The notes: generated by a model from the letters alone, not told the origin. A stretch of 64,000 nt of DNA from Rickettsia endosymbiont of Culicoides impunctatus (GCA_020410785.1 CP084573.1:124001-188000), one strand, 5' to 3'; numbered from the stretch's first letter, positions 39,690 to 48,596 are shown. Numbers and translations: made by a program.

Positions 39690-41222
39690 ATGACCAATAA
39701 AGCTTTTAAGATTTTTTCAAGATACTATCTTGTTATAATAGTTGCATTGTTAAATGTTGGGTGTTCCCATAAAAAAGTTGGTGCTTTATCTAAGTCACAT
39801 CCTGATATTGTAAGATTTCACAATGATTTTGCTCATTTACAAAGAGAACTTCCTGTATTGCAAAAGAAAAACTTACTTTTCCTAGACCCTGTGCCAGTTG
39901 CAAATTATGGTGACAGAGAAGGTAGAAAAGTATCAATGGTTATAGTTCACCATACTGGTATATCAACATTAAAAGATACAAAAGAATTGCTAAACAAAAT
40001 AGGTCTGTCTGCTCATTTTATTGTAGATAAGGATGGCAGTATTACGTTAACGGTTCCTTTAGAAAAGCGAGCATACCATGCTGGTATTAGTTATGCTAAA
40101 ATTAAAATGGGTGAGCAATTTGAAGAATTAACTGCTTTAAATAATTATTCTATCGGCATAGAAATAGTGAATACTGGGCGTGAATTGTTTTCACAACAGC
40201 AAATGGAATCTGTAAAAGAATTGCTCCTATATCTTATGAAACGTTTTAAAATAAGAAAAGATATGATATTTAGTCATTCTGAAATAGGAACAATATTGTA
40301 TAGTAAAGCATTTGACAGTTATGTGCTACGTAAAGTTGATCCGCATAGATTATTTGATTGGGAGTTATTGGAAAGAAATAATATAGGGCTTCATATAAAT
40401 AATAGAATAGAATCCAACGAGGCTAAGCACTTAATGGATAAAGTATTATATAAAATGGGAGATAAAAACACAGATATTCTAAAATTAAAAGAAAGACTGA
40501 ATAGATTTTTTTATAAGATACGACCTTGGAATGATAAAGAAGGTAAGGTAGTTTTGCCTGATGATCGTATCAATTATTCAAATGAATTTGATGAGAGTTT
40601 TATGTGGGTAGTATATCAGTTTTCGATACATAATCTACCAATAGAAATTAGGAAGGATTTACCTTTAAAACTTGAGCAACAAGATGTATTTCCTAAGCTT
40701 TTAGATAAGTATCGAGATAGTATTTATAGTGAATTCAATAATTTACACTCCAAAATTCATATGCTTATTAAACCACGTGATTTAAATGAAAAAGACTATA
40801 AATATTTATTAACTTCCCTTACAAATTATGAACAAGAGGTATCACGTAATACGTTCAATAGCTTAATATATAAAATGGAAATATATTATAATTCTGATTT
40901 AAGGTATGATATAATCTTGCCATATAATACCTTTAAAAACAATTTATTAAATAAAATAGATGTTTTACAACAAGACATTTTATCTTTGGAATCTTTAGAA
41001 GCTCATAAAATTACTGAGGTTTCAAATTTAATAGCTATGTTTAAAGAAAACATTTCTTCTGAATTCCAAAAATTCGAACAAGAATATTATCAGCAATACA
41101 TAACAGTATGGAAGAAAGAATTCCTACCTCTTATGAAAAAACAAGTTAAATGGACTAAGTTACATGAAGAAATATTAAAATACTTAGAGAAATCTAAATC
41201 ACAAATTAATGAGACAAACTAA
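39690..41222 (+). CDS. N-acetylmuramoyl-L-alanine amidase lipoprotein with a long C-terminal extension
   Basis: Peptidoglycan amidase of the Amidase_2/AmiD type. A lipoprotein signal ends in LLNVGC (Cys about residue 25). The zinc-binding core includes VIVHHTGISTLKDT, SAHFIVDKDG, AYHAGISY, NYSIGIEIVNTG, IFSHSEIGT and KVDPHRLFDW, so the His ligands are present. About 280 further residues are helical and charged and have no family I know; typical AmiD proteins end soon after the DPHRLF motif. It may recycle or trim cell wall at the outer membrane. It carries its own upstream spacer and no operon partner. Confidence 0.88.
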   Translation: MTNKAFKIFSRYYLVIIVALLNVGCSHKKVGALSKSHPDIVRFHNDFAHLQRELPVLQKKNLLFLDPVPVANYGDREGRKVSMVIVHHTGISTLKDTKELLNKIGLSAHFIVDKDGSITLTVPLEKRAYHAGISYAKIKMGEQFEELTALNNYSIGIEIVNTGRELFSQQQMESVKELLLYLMKRFKIRKDMIFSHSEIGTILYSKAFDSYVLRKVDPHRLFDWELLERNNIGLHINNRIESNEAKHLMDKVLYKMGDKNTDILKLKERLNRFFYKIRPWNDKEGKVVLPDDRINYSNEFDESFMWVVYQFSIHNLPIEIRKDLPLKLEQQDVFPKLLDKYRDSIYSEFNNLHSKIHMLIKPRDLNEKDYKYLLTSLTNYEQEVSRNTFNSLIYKMEIYYNSDLRYDIILPYNTFKNNLLNKIDVLQQDILSLESLEAHKITEVSNLIAMFKENISSEFQKFEQEYYQQYITVWKKEFLPLMKKQVKWTKLHEEILKYLEKSKSQINETN

Positions 41223-41304
41223 TATTATACCCGATATTGGTATTGATCCATAGCAAACTGCCATCTATTCACAATAACGTTTGAGGATATTGTAAACTAC
41301 AACG

Positions 41305-41389
41305 GTCATTTCGAGGAATCGTTTTATGACGACGAAGCAATCTAATTAATGTGGATTGCCACAACCTACTTGCGTGGTCTCGCAATGAC
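41305..41389. repeat. Family B palindrome downstream of the amidase gene
   Basis: Ends GTCATTTCGAGGAATCG and GGTCTCGCAATGAC, with inner GACGAAGCAATCT and GGATTGCCACAACC arms. Confidence 0.8.
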
Positions 41390-41534
41390 ACCTGCTGGAG
41401 TAAATACCCGTATTGTTATTGGAGAAAGCGTATTCTTGCCATTATTATTACAATATCCTGAAATACCTAATATACAGTCGTTAGCGGCTAAACAATATTT
41501 TCAAGTAATTTATTTAGATCAGGTTGTTGAATGA
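41390..41534 (+). pseudogene. Possible protein remnant between two palindromes
   Basis: Between two family B palindromes an open frame reads RIVIGESVFLPLLLQYPEIP, then NIQSLAAKQYFQVIYLDQVV and a stop. It looks like the C-terminal end of a real protein rather than random sequence, but I cannot name the family, and it lacks a start of its own. Confidence 0.3.
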
Positions 41535-41564
41535 ATTGATGAATAAAAAACCTGCTCACCAAGA

Positions 41565-41654
41565 GTCATTGCAAGGAGTTGCTTTGCGGCAACGCAGTAA
41601 TCCAAAAATGAATGGATTGTTTTGTCGCCACTAAAGTGGCTCCTCGCAATGACG
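41565..41654. repeat. Family B palindrome after rickA
   Basis: Runs GTCATTGCAAGGAGTTGC to GGCTCCTCGCAATGACG. Its left flank (GATGAATAAAAAACCTGCTC) matches the flank of the nested copies. It lies about 45 bases beyond the rickA stop and could stabilise that transcript. Confidence 0.82.
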
Positions 41655-41700
41655 TCGTTTTGATACACCTACTTAACCCCAACATTAGTGTACACTGCCC

Positions 41701-44007
41701 TTATACACCCTGACCACCTACAGGTCGAATTTTAGGGGGAAGAGGTGGTGGAGGAAGGGGCTTATTGGCTCCTGTAACATTCTTGGATTTAGGGATAGCG
41801 GCTACAATAGCTTTTGCTTCTGCCTGAAGCTTTTTAGGGAGCTCTTCCTTTGTTGCTACCACTTCAACAACAGGCTTAGCTGATAAGTCAAGAGCATTGT
41901 TCTCATACTTCTCTTTAAGTTCATTTAGCTTGTTAACGATTCTTGTTTGTTTCTTTTCCTGATCATCTTCTTCCCATTCCTCAAAATCTTGCCCACTGAA
42001 ATCTTTCTCAATAAATTCAACTAGCTTTTCTTTGGTCTTAATAATATCTTTAGTCTCAGGAAGTTCATCATGAAGTGTATTAATAAGAGTAGATTCATTA
42101 ACTTTTTTATTTTCAATAAACTCCACAAGCTCAGCATGTGGGTGTTCATCATCGTCATCAGGTTGGAATGCCTTTGCTCTAGTAAGAATTGCGTCTCTCA
42201 GAGATGTAGCAATAGAAGGTTCCTCTCCTGCTTTAGTTTTATCTACAGCATCTTTGTGTTGTTTATCTGTACCTACTTTTTTAAGTTTTAATCCAGCTCT
42301 AATTGCAGCTAATAGATCGTCCCCTACCGGTTTCTTCTCAGATACTGCTACTGATTTAAGTTGTATTTCCTTATTAATTTCATTTAATAGCTGCCCATGA
42401 GCATTCTCCTGCCCTTCTATTGGGTTTGCTGCTGCCGGGTTGTTAGTTTGACCAGGTGGCGGCGGTGGTGGTGGTGGAGGTGGTGGTAGCGGTTGATCAA
42501 AACCTCCTGGTAGAGGCGGCGGAACTGGTTGGGTTGCTGTAGGTGGCAATGGTGGCGGCGGTGGTATTATTTGGGGTTCTTGATGAGCCCCTTGTTGTAA
42601 GCCTGGTACCACATGTGGTGGTGGCGGTGCTGGAGGTATTTCCGCTGCAATATTTGGTTGTGGGTCAGCTAGATTCTGCAACGACGTAGTACGTACAGGT
42701 GGAGGTGGAGCATGCCGTTTTGTTGACGATGGCATAGATGCTCGTCTAGCATGTTCTTCTGGTTGTGGAGCATTTATATCCGGCAACGAAGTAGTAGGCG
42801 TTAGTGGAGGAGGCGGCGGTGGAGCTGGACGTATTGGTCGTGGTATAGAGCCGGCTGCTTGCTGAAGACCTGTACCCCCAGGTAGAGGCGGTGCTGGTGG
42901 TATTGTATTTTGTTGCTGAACAGCTTGGTTTGGTAATGAGGCGTTAGCTAAATGAGGTGGTGGCGGGGCTGGACGTAGTGGCACCGTCTGTAGATTAGGC
43001 ATTGATGAGTGCAAGGCTTGTGACTGAGTCTGCTCTTGACCAATCGTAGTTAGTAATGGTTCTGAAGTAGAAATTATTTTGGAAAAAGTCAAATCAATTT
43101 CACTACTTAAAAGTTTTACGCGTTCTGACTGTTCAGGTAATAACTTCCTTTTTTTCAGATTTTCTAATTCTTTCTGCAGCTTATTTTGTCTATCTAACTT
43201 TGAACTTTCTATGATCTTACCAGTAGTTTTTAAAGCATTATCAACATACTGTAACGTTAGATTATTTTTGTTTACGGTGTCTTTTAAAATTTGTTCTTGA
43301 CTTTTTACGAAAGCATATTTAATTTTTGCAACAGATTTCTTAAGGTTGTCTAGCCAAGTTGATGGTAATTCTTGTTGCAATTCTGCTAATTCTTTTTTTA
43401 TAGCAAGCAGTCCTTGAACCTTACTATTAGCATTTACCAGTTCGGTTATATCTTGTTGTATTTGTGTTAGCTGTGTTCTTTCGTGCATTAATGCTACAGC
43501 CTCTTTAGCATTATAAAACTTTGGTACAATTTCTCTAAAATCTTTTTGGGATACACCTAAACTGCTCAAATGCTCTTGTAATTTTCCTGCTCTTTCCAAT
43601 TGTTCTGGCAATAATGATTCATTATTAAGAATTTTATCTAATCCTATCTGTAATTCTTTATCGATGATTACTTGTAAAGATGAAGATTTTTTTCCTACTT
43701 TTGTTAATGTATTATCAACATATGTGAGTATCTCTCTGTTGATTTCTCTCCTTTCTGCGGCAATCTGCTCATCATTTTTTATAAAAAGATATTTCACTTG
43801 AGGAATAATTTGTACGAATCTTTTAAACCAAGGTAAAGATGGTGCTTCCTTCTTTAACGCATCTACTTTCTGTTTTAGTTCTATGCTACCTTTTAATTGT
43901 TGATTAGCATCTAGGAGTTCACCTATAGCATTCTGCATCTTTGTTAATGAATTTGCTTCACTTGATAATACAGCGTCTATGTTTTTTTGATCTTGAACTT
44001 TCGACAT
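41701..44007 (-). CDS. rickA: RickA-like activator of the host Arp2/3 complex
   Basis: Surface or secreted nucleation-promoting factor used for actin-based motility. Two related helical units form the N-terminal half: one with SLPWFKRFVQIIPQVKYLFI KNDEQ (about residues 52-77) and one with ELPSTWLDNLKKSVAKIKYA, the pattern found twice in Rickettsia RickA. A long proline-rich part follows (about 345-535). Two WH2-like actin-binding motifs come next, LLNEINKEIQLKSV (about 539) and LLAAIRAGLKLKKV (about 563), then an acidic stretch with Trp, FEEWEEDDQEK (about 675), and a proline-rich C-terminus. At 768 residues it is longer than the about 500-residue classical form. It has a strong promoter at 44043-44072. 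No signal peptide is seen. Confidence 0.87.
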   Translation of the reverse strand: MSKVQDQKNIDAVLSSEANSLTKMQNAIGELLDANQQLKGSIELKQKVDALKKEAPSLPWFKRFVQIIPQVKYLFIKNDEQIAAERREINREILTYVDNTLTKVGKKSSSLQVIIDKELQIGLDKILNNESLLPEQLERAGKLQEHLSSLGVSQKDFREIVPKFYNAKEAVALMHERTQLTQIQQDITELVNANSKVQGLLAIKKELAELQQELPSTWLDNLKKSVAKIKYAFVKSQEQILKDTVNKNNLTLQYVDNALKTTGKIIESSKLDRQNKLQKELENLKKRKLLPEQSERVKLLSSEIDLTFSKIISTSEPLLTTIGQEQTQSQALHSSMPNLQTVPLRPAPPPPHLANASLPNQAVQQQNTIPPAPPLPGGTGLQQAAGSIPRPIRPAPPPPPPLTPTTSLPDINAPQPEEHARRASMPSSTKRHAPPPPVRTTSLQNLADPQPNIAAEIPPAPPPPHVVPGLQQGAHQEPQIIPPPPPLPPTATQPVPPPLPGGFDQPLPPPPPPPPPPPGQTNNPAAANPIEGQENAHGQLLNEINKEIQLKSVAVSEKKPVGDDLLAAIRAGLKLKKVGTDKQHKDAVDKTKAGEEPSIATSLRDAILTRAKAFQPDDDDEHPHAELVEFIENKKVNESTLINTLHDELPETKDIIKTKEKLVEFIEKDFSGQDFEEWEEDDQEKKQTRIVNKLNELKEKYENNALDLSAKPVVEVVATKEELPKKLQAEAKAIVAAIPKSKNVTGANKPLPPPPLPPKIRPVGGQGV

Positions 44008-44042
44008 ATGATAACCTCTTAATAACTTTACTATGAACGTCT

Positions 44043-44072
44043 ATAGTAAACAATAGTCAAACGTCTTGTCAA
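44043..44072 (-). promoter_or_regulatory. Promoter of rickA
   Basis: On the minus strand a perfect TTGACA (44067-44072), an 18-base spacer and TACTAT (44043-44048) stand 36-65 bases before the rickA start. AGAGG follows as ribosome site. Confidence 0.7.
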
Positions 44073-44144
44073 ATTAATACTTGAATTTTTTAGCATTTAG
44101 TACTATCATTACCCAATATTATTAAAAGCTCTTGGGAGAAAAAG

Positions 44145-44756
44145 ATGAGTGAACTATTAGAACTTGCAGCGGAAATGCGGGAGAAATTTGGGACAGGAGC
44201 TGCAAGAGACCTACGCAGAAGAGGTATGGTTCCTGCTGTGGTTTATGGAGCAAATAAACAGCCACTTGCCGTTTCTATTGAAGAAAAAGAAATAACTAAA
44301 CACTATAGAAAGCCTGGTTTTATATCATCCATTGTTCAAATTAAAGTGGGGAACAAAACTCATAAAGTATTACCAAAAGCTGTAGAATTGCACCCTATTA
44401 CTGACATAGTTAGGCATGTTGATTTTGTCCATTTAGAAGAAAAAACCCAAACAATGGAAGTTCCAGTAGTTTACGAAGGTAAAGAAAGAGCTTTAGGAGT
44501 TAAAAGGGGTGGATTCTTTAATATCATCAAAAGAACTATGACTCTTTTATGTGATGTCAATAATATACCTAAAAATGTTAATATTGATGTTAGAAATATG
44601 CTAATAGGTCAGTCTTTAAAAGCTAAAGGCATTAAATTACCTGAAGGAACTCAGCTAGCTAGTAAAAGTGATTTTATTATTGCTACTATCATTGGGCGTA
44701 AGGGTAGTAAGGCAGAAAGTGAAGAAACTGCAACTGACGAAGTGAAAGCAAAATAA
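44145..44756 (+). CDS. rplY: 50S ribosomal protein L25 (CTC form)
   Basis: Binds 5S rRNA. The 203-residue protein has the two-domain CTC layout: [22 protein letters not shown] and [20 protein letters not shown] in the L25 domain, then the beta-rich C-terminal domain with [23 protein letters not shown] and a charged tail. GGGAGA precedes the ATG. It leads the rplY-pth-ychF set. Confidence 0.95.
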   Translation: MSELLELAAEMREKFGTGAARDLRRRGMVPAVVYGANKQPLAVSIEEKEITKHYRKPGFISSIVQIKVGNKTHKVLPKAVELHPITDIVRHVDFVHLEEKTQTMEVPVVYEGKERALGVKRGGFFNIIKRTMTLLCDVNNIPKNVNIDVRNMLIGQSLKAKGIKLPEGTQLASKSDFIIATIIGRKGSKAESEETATDEVKAK

Positions 44757-44765
44757 TTATATAAC

Positions 44766-44944
44766 CGTCATTGCGAGGAGTGTGTAAGCTTTAGCCGTCA
44801 TTGCGAGGAAGACCGTAGGTCGACGAAGCAATCCATATGACAATTTATGGATTGCCACGCTCACATACGTTCGCTCGCAATGACGTGTATGCATCTCAAA
44901 CGTCGTTGCGAGGAGTCGTTTTATGACGACGAAGCAATCCATTT
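44766..44944. repeat. Cluster of three family B palindrome pieces
   Basis: A left end alone (44766-44780), a full copy (44796-44885, CGTCATTGCGAGGAAGACC to CGCTCGCAATGACG), and a left half with one inner arm (44901-44943). The small frames crossing it on both strands are products of the repeat. Confidence 0.85.
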
Positions 44945-44948
44945 TTGT

Positions 44949-45001
44949 GTCATACCTGCTTCGGTGCGGGGTCTAGATTCCCGCCTACGCGGGAATAACA
45001 A
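44949..45001. repeat. Second type of hairpin repeat (CCTGCTTCGGTGCGGG)
   Basis: GTCATACCTGCTTCGGTGCG, then TCTAGATTCCCGCCTACGCG and GGAATAACA. The GC-rich arms CCCGCCTACGCGGGAAT form a hairpin. This resembles REP-like repeats seen in many bacteria, and I saw only one copy here. Its base composition differs sharply from the surrounding AT-rich DNA. Confidence 0.6.
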
Positions 45002-45073
45002 ATTCACTCGTCCATATATGACAATAGTGGGTGGAAATGATGAAGTGGTGTGAAATGACAAAAGGTCGTAATA

Positions 45074-45718
45074 ATGACATTATCAAAAACGCGTGAATAT
45101 CCCTCAATTATTGGCGAAGCCAATTCTTCAAAGCCTTCAAATATATACTCAAATCAGAAGAGTGTACTCGTTGTAGGTTTGGGGAATATAGGCAAGGAGT
45201 ATCAAAATACTCGTCATAACGTTGGCTTCATAGCTGTCGATTATTTATCAGAATACTATAAAATTTCTTGGAATACAAAATCCAAACTTCATGCAGAACT
45301 GGCACAAGGGATAGTGGACGGACAGAAATTACTATTGGCAAAACCTGTAACTTATATGAATCTGTCCGGTAAAGCAGTACAAGCCATATGTTCTTACTAT
45401 AATATCAACCCACCAAATATTTTCGTTTTACATGATGATATAGATTTAGAAATTGGTCGAATAAAATATAAATTAGCTGGTGGTAGCGGAGGGCATAATG
45501 GTTTAAAATCATTGGATCAGTGTGTAGGGAATGATTATCACCGTATCAGAATTGGGGTAGGAAGACCAGCGGCATATGATGATGTATCGGATTACGTCTT
45601 AGCTTCTTTTTCTAAAGAAGAATATAAAATTATTATCAGTTCCATTGAAGTAATAACCAATAATTTCCATTTATTACTTTCAGGTAAAGTAGAAGAATTT
45701 AACAGGAGTATAATTTAA
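45074..45718 (+). CDS. pth: Peptidyl-tRNA hydrolase with a repeat-derived N-terminal extension
   Basis: Pth frees tRNA from stalled peptidyl-tRNA and is essential. The enzyme core starts at about residue 31 (VLVVGLGNIGKEYQNTRHNVGF, with the catalytic His), and continues with LAKPVTYMNLSGKAV, VLHDDIDLEIGRIKYKLAGGSGGHNGL and YHRIRIGVGRP. The first 30 residues are foreign to the family and come from a family C palindromic element that also supplies the only usable in-frame ATG (45074). The protein therefore seems to be made with the extension. Last 50 residues normal. Confidence 0.93.
   Translation: MTLSKTREYPSIIGEANSSKPSNIYSNQKSVLVVGLGNIGKEYQNTRHNVGFIAVDYLSEYYKISWNTKSKLHAELAQGIVDGQKLLLAKPVTYMNLSGKAVQAICSYYNINPPNIFVLHDDIDLEIGRIKYKLAGGSGGHNGLKSLDQCVGNDYHRIRIGVGRPAAYDDVSDYVLASFSKEEYKIIISSIEVITNNFHLLLSGKVEEFNRSII
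45089..45165. repeat. Family C palindromic element at the 5' end of pth
   Basis: ACGCGTGAATATCCCTCA and GAAGCCAATTCTTCAAAG match the right half of the element at 1185-1312 (CGCGAATACCCCGAAG, GAGCCAATTCTTCAAAG), and AGAAGAGTGTA matches its end. It is read in frame as part of pth. Confidence 0.65.
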
Positions 45719-45721
45719 ATT

Positions 45722-46156
45722 ATGGAGAAACCATTAAATTTACAGATAATCTATGCAGATAATAGCATAGATGCACAATATATGAAGATAATGGAAGATG
45801 GTTTAAATGAGCAGGCTAAAGTCAAGAAGGGGCTTGATGTTATAAAATCATTTTCCTTCACCTGTTTTGATAATGATAAAAATTTTGTTGCTGGTGTAGA
45901 TGGCAAGATCTTCTATGGTTGTTTATATGTTGACATGTTATGGGTTTCCGAAAATTTTCGTGGTCAGAATTATGGCACTTTACTGATGGCAAAGGTGGAA
46001 GATGTAGCACGAGAGCGTAATTGTAAATTTATGACTGTATGCACTACCGATTGGCAGGCCAAACCATTTTATGAAAAATTAGGCTTTAAATTAGAGTTTG
46101 TAAGAAGTGGCTATGATAAAGATTCGGAAGTATATTATTTAAGGAAAGATTTATGA
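45722..46156 (+). CDS. GNAT-family acetyltransferase
   Basis: A 144-residue acetyl-CoA-dependent acetyltransferase. The acetyl-CoA site is visible as VSENFRGQNYGTLLMAKVED (R/QxxGxG/A-like), and the usual end WQAKPFYEKLGFKLEF is present. It sits between pth and ychF and overlaps ychF by 4 bases, so it is co-translated. The substrate cannot be read. Confidence 0.87.
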   Translation: MEKPLNLQIIYADNSIDAQYMKIMEDGLNEQAKVKKGLDVIKSFSFTCFDNDKNFVAGVDGKIFYGCLYVDMLWVSENFRGQNYGTLLMAKVEDVARERNCKFMTVCTTDWQAKPFYEKLGFKLEFVRSGYDKDSEVYYLRKDL

Positions 46157-47250
46157 CATTAAGATGTGGTATTGTTGGTTTGCCAAATGTAGGAAAATCA
46201 ACTTTGTTTAATGCTTTAACTTCCAGTATTGCAGCAGAAGCGGCTAATTATCCTTTCTGCACTATAGAGCCAAATTCGGCTATAGTATCAGTACCGGATA
46301 TTAGGCTAAATGAGTTGGCAGTTGTTGCTAATTCTACTAAAATTATTCCTACTTATATAGAAGTCGTCGATATTGCTGGCTTGGTACAAGGGGCTAGTAA
46401 AGGTGAGGGGCTTGGTAATAAGTTTTTATCTCATATACGAGAGGTCGATGCTATTTTGCACGTATTACGTTGTTTTGAGGATATAGATATTACTCATGTG
46501 CATAATAAAATTGATCCAATATATGATGCTGAAATAATAGAAACAGAATTAATTTTAGCCGATCTTGAATCGGTAGAAAAACGTTTAACGAATGCTGAGA
46601 AACGTTTAAAAACAGGTGATAAAGCTTTAAAAGATCAAGTAGAGTTATTAAAAGAAATTCAAGCAACTCTAGCGATAGGTAAGCCAGTACGCAGCATCAG
46701 CAAGGCTTATAGCAAAGAAATGTTAGATCAATTGCAATTATTGACTTCTAAGCCAGTTTTATATGCTTGCAATGTCTTGGAAAATGAGGCGATTACTGGT
46801 AATAAATTTACCGAGCTTGTAGCAAAAAAAGCTGAAGAAGAAGGGGCAAAACATGTCCTCATTTCATCGAAAATTGAAGCGGATATTGCAGTTTTGGAAA
46901 GTAAAGAGGAAAAAATTGAGTTCTTAAATAGTATAGGGCTTGCGGAAACAGGTCTGAGTAAAATTATAAGAGAAATGTATAATTTATTAGATATAAAAAG
47001 CTTTTTTACTGTTGGGCCTAAAGAAACACATGCCTGGACTTTTAGTAATGGTACACTGGCTCCTAAAGCAGCTGGTATTATTCATACTGATTTCGAGAAA
47101 GGTTTTATTCGGGCTGAAGTCATTAGCTATCAGGATTATATAAAGTTTAATGGGGAAGTAAAAGCCAAAGAAATGGGTAAAATGCGTTTAGAAGGTAAAG
47201 AGTATAAAATGCAAGATGGAGATGTAGTGCATTTTAGGTTTAATGTTTAA
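46153..47250 (+). CDS. ychF: Redox-regulated ribosome-binding ATPase YchF
   Basis: Obg-family P-loop protein that prefers ATP. The 365-residue protein has G1 GLPNVGKSTLFNAL, the Obg pattern AANYPFCTIEPN, G3 DIAGLVQGASKGEGLGNKFL, and CNVLE at the G4 site in place of NKxD, as is normal for ATP-using YchF. The C-terminal TGS domain has FFTVGPKETHAWTF and IHTDFEKGFIRAEVI. Overlaps the GNAT gene by 4 bases. Confidence 0.96.
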   Translation: MTLRCGIVGLPNVGKSTLFNALTSSIAAEAANYPFCTIEPNSAIVSVPDIRLNELAVVANSTKIIPTYIEVVDIAGLVQGASKGEGLGNKFLSHIREVDAILHVLRCFEDIDITHVHNKIDPIYDAEIIETELILADLESVEKRLTNAEKRLKTGDKALKDQVELLKEIQATLAIGKPVRSISKAYSKEMLDQLQLLTSKPVLYACNVLENEAITGNKFTELVAKKAEEEGAKHVLISSKIEADIAVLESKEEKIEFLNSIGLAETGLSKIIREMYNLLDIKSFFTVGPKETHAWTFSNGTLAPKAAGIIHTDFEKGFIRAEVISYQDYIKFNGEVKAKEMGKMRLEGKEYKMQDGDVVHFRFNV

Positions 47251-47265
47251 ATCAAGGGTAGTTAA

Positions 47266-47934
47266 TTGAGAAAATTATACCATCATCCTATTTGTCCATT
47301 ATCACGTCAGGTTCGGGTGTTGCTAAAAGAACTAGATGCTCAATTTACTATGGTTAAAGAGGATTATTGGCAGAGGAATCAGGAATTTTTGTCTTTAAAT
47401 CAGGCGGGTACTTTACCGGTCTTACAAGAGGCATCCAATTTAATTATAGCAGGAATTTATCCGATCACTGAGTATTTTCATGAAAAATATCCAAATTTTA
47501 ATTTTATGGACGAAGATTTTGATATTAGATGCGAAATCCGTCGATTACTCAGTTGGTTTAATGAAAAATTTTACCGCGAAGTAACAAAAATTATTATCGA
47601 TGAAAAAGTAGTAAGACCATCCTGCCAATTAGGGGGACCTAGAACCGATTTTCTTAGAGCAGCAAAGACTAATTTGTCACATCACTTGAACTATATGTCC
47701 AATTTATTGGAGTTACGTAGCTTTATTGCATCAAATTCCTTAAGCTGTGCAGATATAGCTGCCGCCTGTCATATCTCCGTTCTAGATTATTTCGGTGAAG
47801 TTAACTGGGATAAATGGTCATCTATTCGTCATTGGTATGCAATAGTCAAATCCAGACCTAGCTTTCGCTCCCTACTACAAGACAAAATACCAGGTTTTAC
47901 TCCACCCACATGCTACGCCGATTTAGATTTTTAA
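47266..47934 (+). CDS. Glutathione S-transferase family protein
   Basis: A 222-residue protein with an N-terminal thioredoxin-like fold, LYHHPICPLSRQVRVLLKEL, QAGTLPVLQEASNLIIAGIYPITEYF, and an all-helical C-terminal half ending with a W-YAIVKSRPSFRSLL motif shared by GSTs. The Cys in CPLSR may be the active residue. A TTG start is likely, preceded by a weak AGGG site. Follows ychF after 15 bases. Confidence 0.82.
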   Translation: MRKLYHHPICPLSRQVRVLLKELDAQFTMVKEDYWQRNQEFLSLNQAGTLPVLQEASNLIIAGIYPITEYFHEKYPNFNFMDEDFDIRCEIRRLLSWFNEKFYREVTKIIIDEKVVRPSCQLGGPRTDFLRAAKTNLSHHLNYMSNLLELRSFIASNSLSCADIAAACHISVLDYFGEVNWDKWSSIRHWYAIVKSRPSFRSLLQDKIPGFTPPTCYADLDF

Positions 47935-47937
47935 TGG

Positions 47938-47966
47938 TTGAGATAATGGGAATTTTCTGCTACAAT
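47938..47966 (+). promoter_or_regulatory. Promoter of the gene at 48018
   Basis: TTGAGA (47938-47943), a 17-base spacer and TACAAT (47961-47966), about 50 bases before the ATG. The following AGAGGAAATT gives a good ribosome site. Confidence 0.65.
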
Positions 47967-48017
47967 TTCTAGTGAAGTCCATGGATAAAAAATTTAATTA
48001 AATAATCAGAGGAAATT

Positions 48018-48596
48018 ATGGGTAAAAAACTAGATGAAGTTCAAGAGAGTTTGCCTGCAAAAGAACTAAAGAGTCATATAGGAGAAATGCCTGGTACTTT
48101 TCTAGCCTTGCAACAACTAGAAGAAGTAAAAAAGAATCTGGAGGAAGCACGGAAATGTTTTTCTGGTACTGCTAGTAAGGCTTTTTCTGGGGTAAAGAAA
48201 TTAGAATTTGAGAAAGCAGGAAAGGTGTTTGAGGAATTTATGAGTTCATTTGAAAAACTCAAGGAATTTGCTGATAATGTAGATCATAAAAAACCTCTAG
48301 ATAAATTAAGCTCTTCACTAACTCTTACAGGTCGCTTAAAAGATTTTGCTACAGAACAATTAAAAAAAGTTGAAAAAATATTTGAGGCACCCATTAATGC
48401 CATCAAAGATAATAAGATTTTAAATGCGGTGGTGAATGTAATAAAATGTTCATGTAAGGCAGTTAGCGCTATAGTTAAAAGTAGTTTAAACAATGCTATA
48501 GCCATGGGAGACGTTGCCAAGAATGTTGTTAATCTAGGTTCGGCAATAAAAGAGGCTGCTATGGGTAAAGGGACACAAGCATCAATGAGTAAGTAA
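48018..48596 (+). CDS. Helical protein of 192 residues, function unknown
   Basis: A Lys/Glu-rich, alpha-helical protein with no signal peptide and no family I recognise. It has an amphipathic helical middle (EEVKKNLEEARKCFSG, VFEEFMSSFEKLKEFADN) and a more hydrophobic C-terminal third (AVVNVIKCSCKAVSAIVKSS, NAIAMGDVAKNVVNLGSAI). It has its own promoter and ribosome site, so it is probably expressed. Its make-up would suit a secreted effector or membrane-associating protein, but nothing in the sequence proves this. Confidence 0.6.
   Translation: MGKKLDEVQESLPAKELKSHIGEMPGTFLALQQLEEVKKNLEEARKCFSGTASKAFSGVKKLEFEKAGKVFEEFMSSFEKLKEFADNVDHKKPLDKLSSSLTLTGRLKDFATEQLKKVEKIFEAPINAIKDNKILNAVVNVIKCSCKAVSAIVKSSLNNAIAMGDVAKNVVNLGSAIKEAAMGKGTQASMSK

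Noticed and set aside
41349..41534. A full small gene of 61 codons
   Set aside because: The first 14 codons are the right half of a palindrome; only the later part looks like real protein, so it is given as a possible remnant.
44757..45053. Two small frames (61 and 68 codons) on opposite strands
   Set aside because: Both are made of palindromic repeat sequence, have no ribosome site and differ from any protein.
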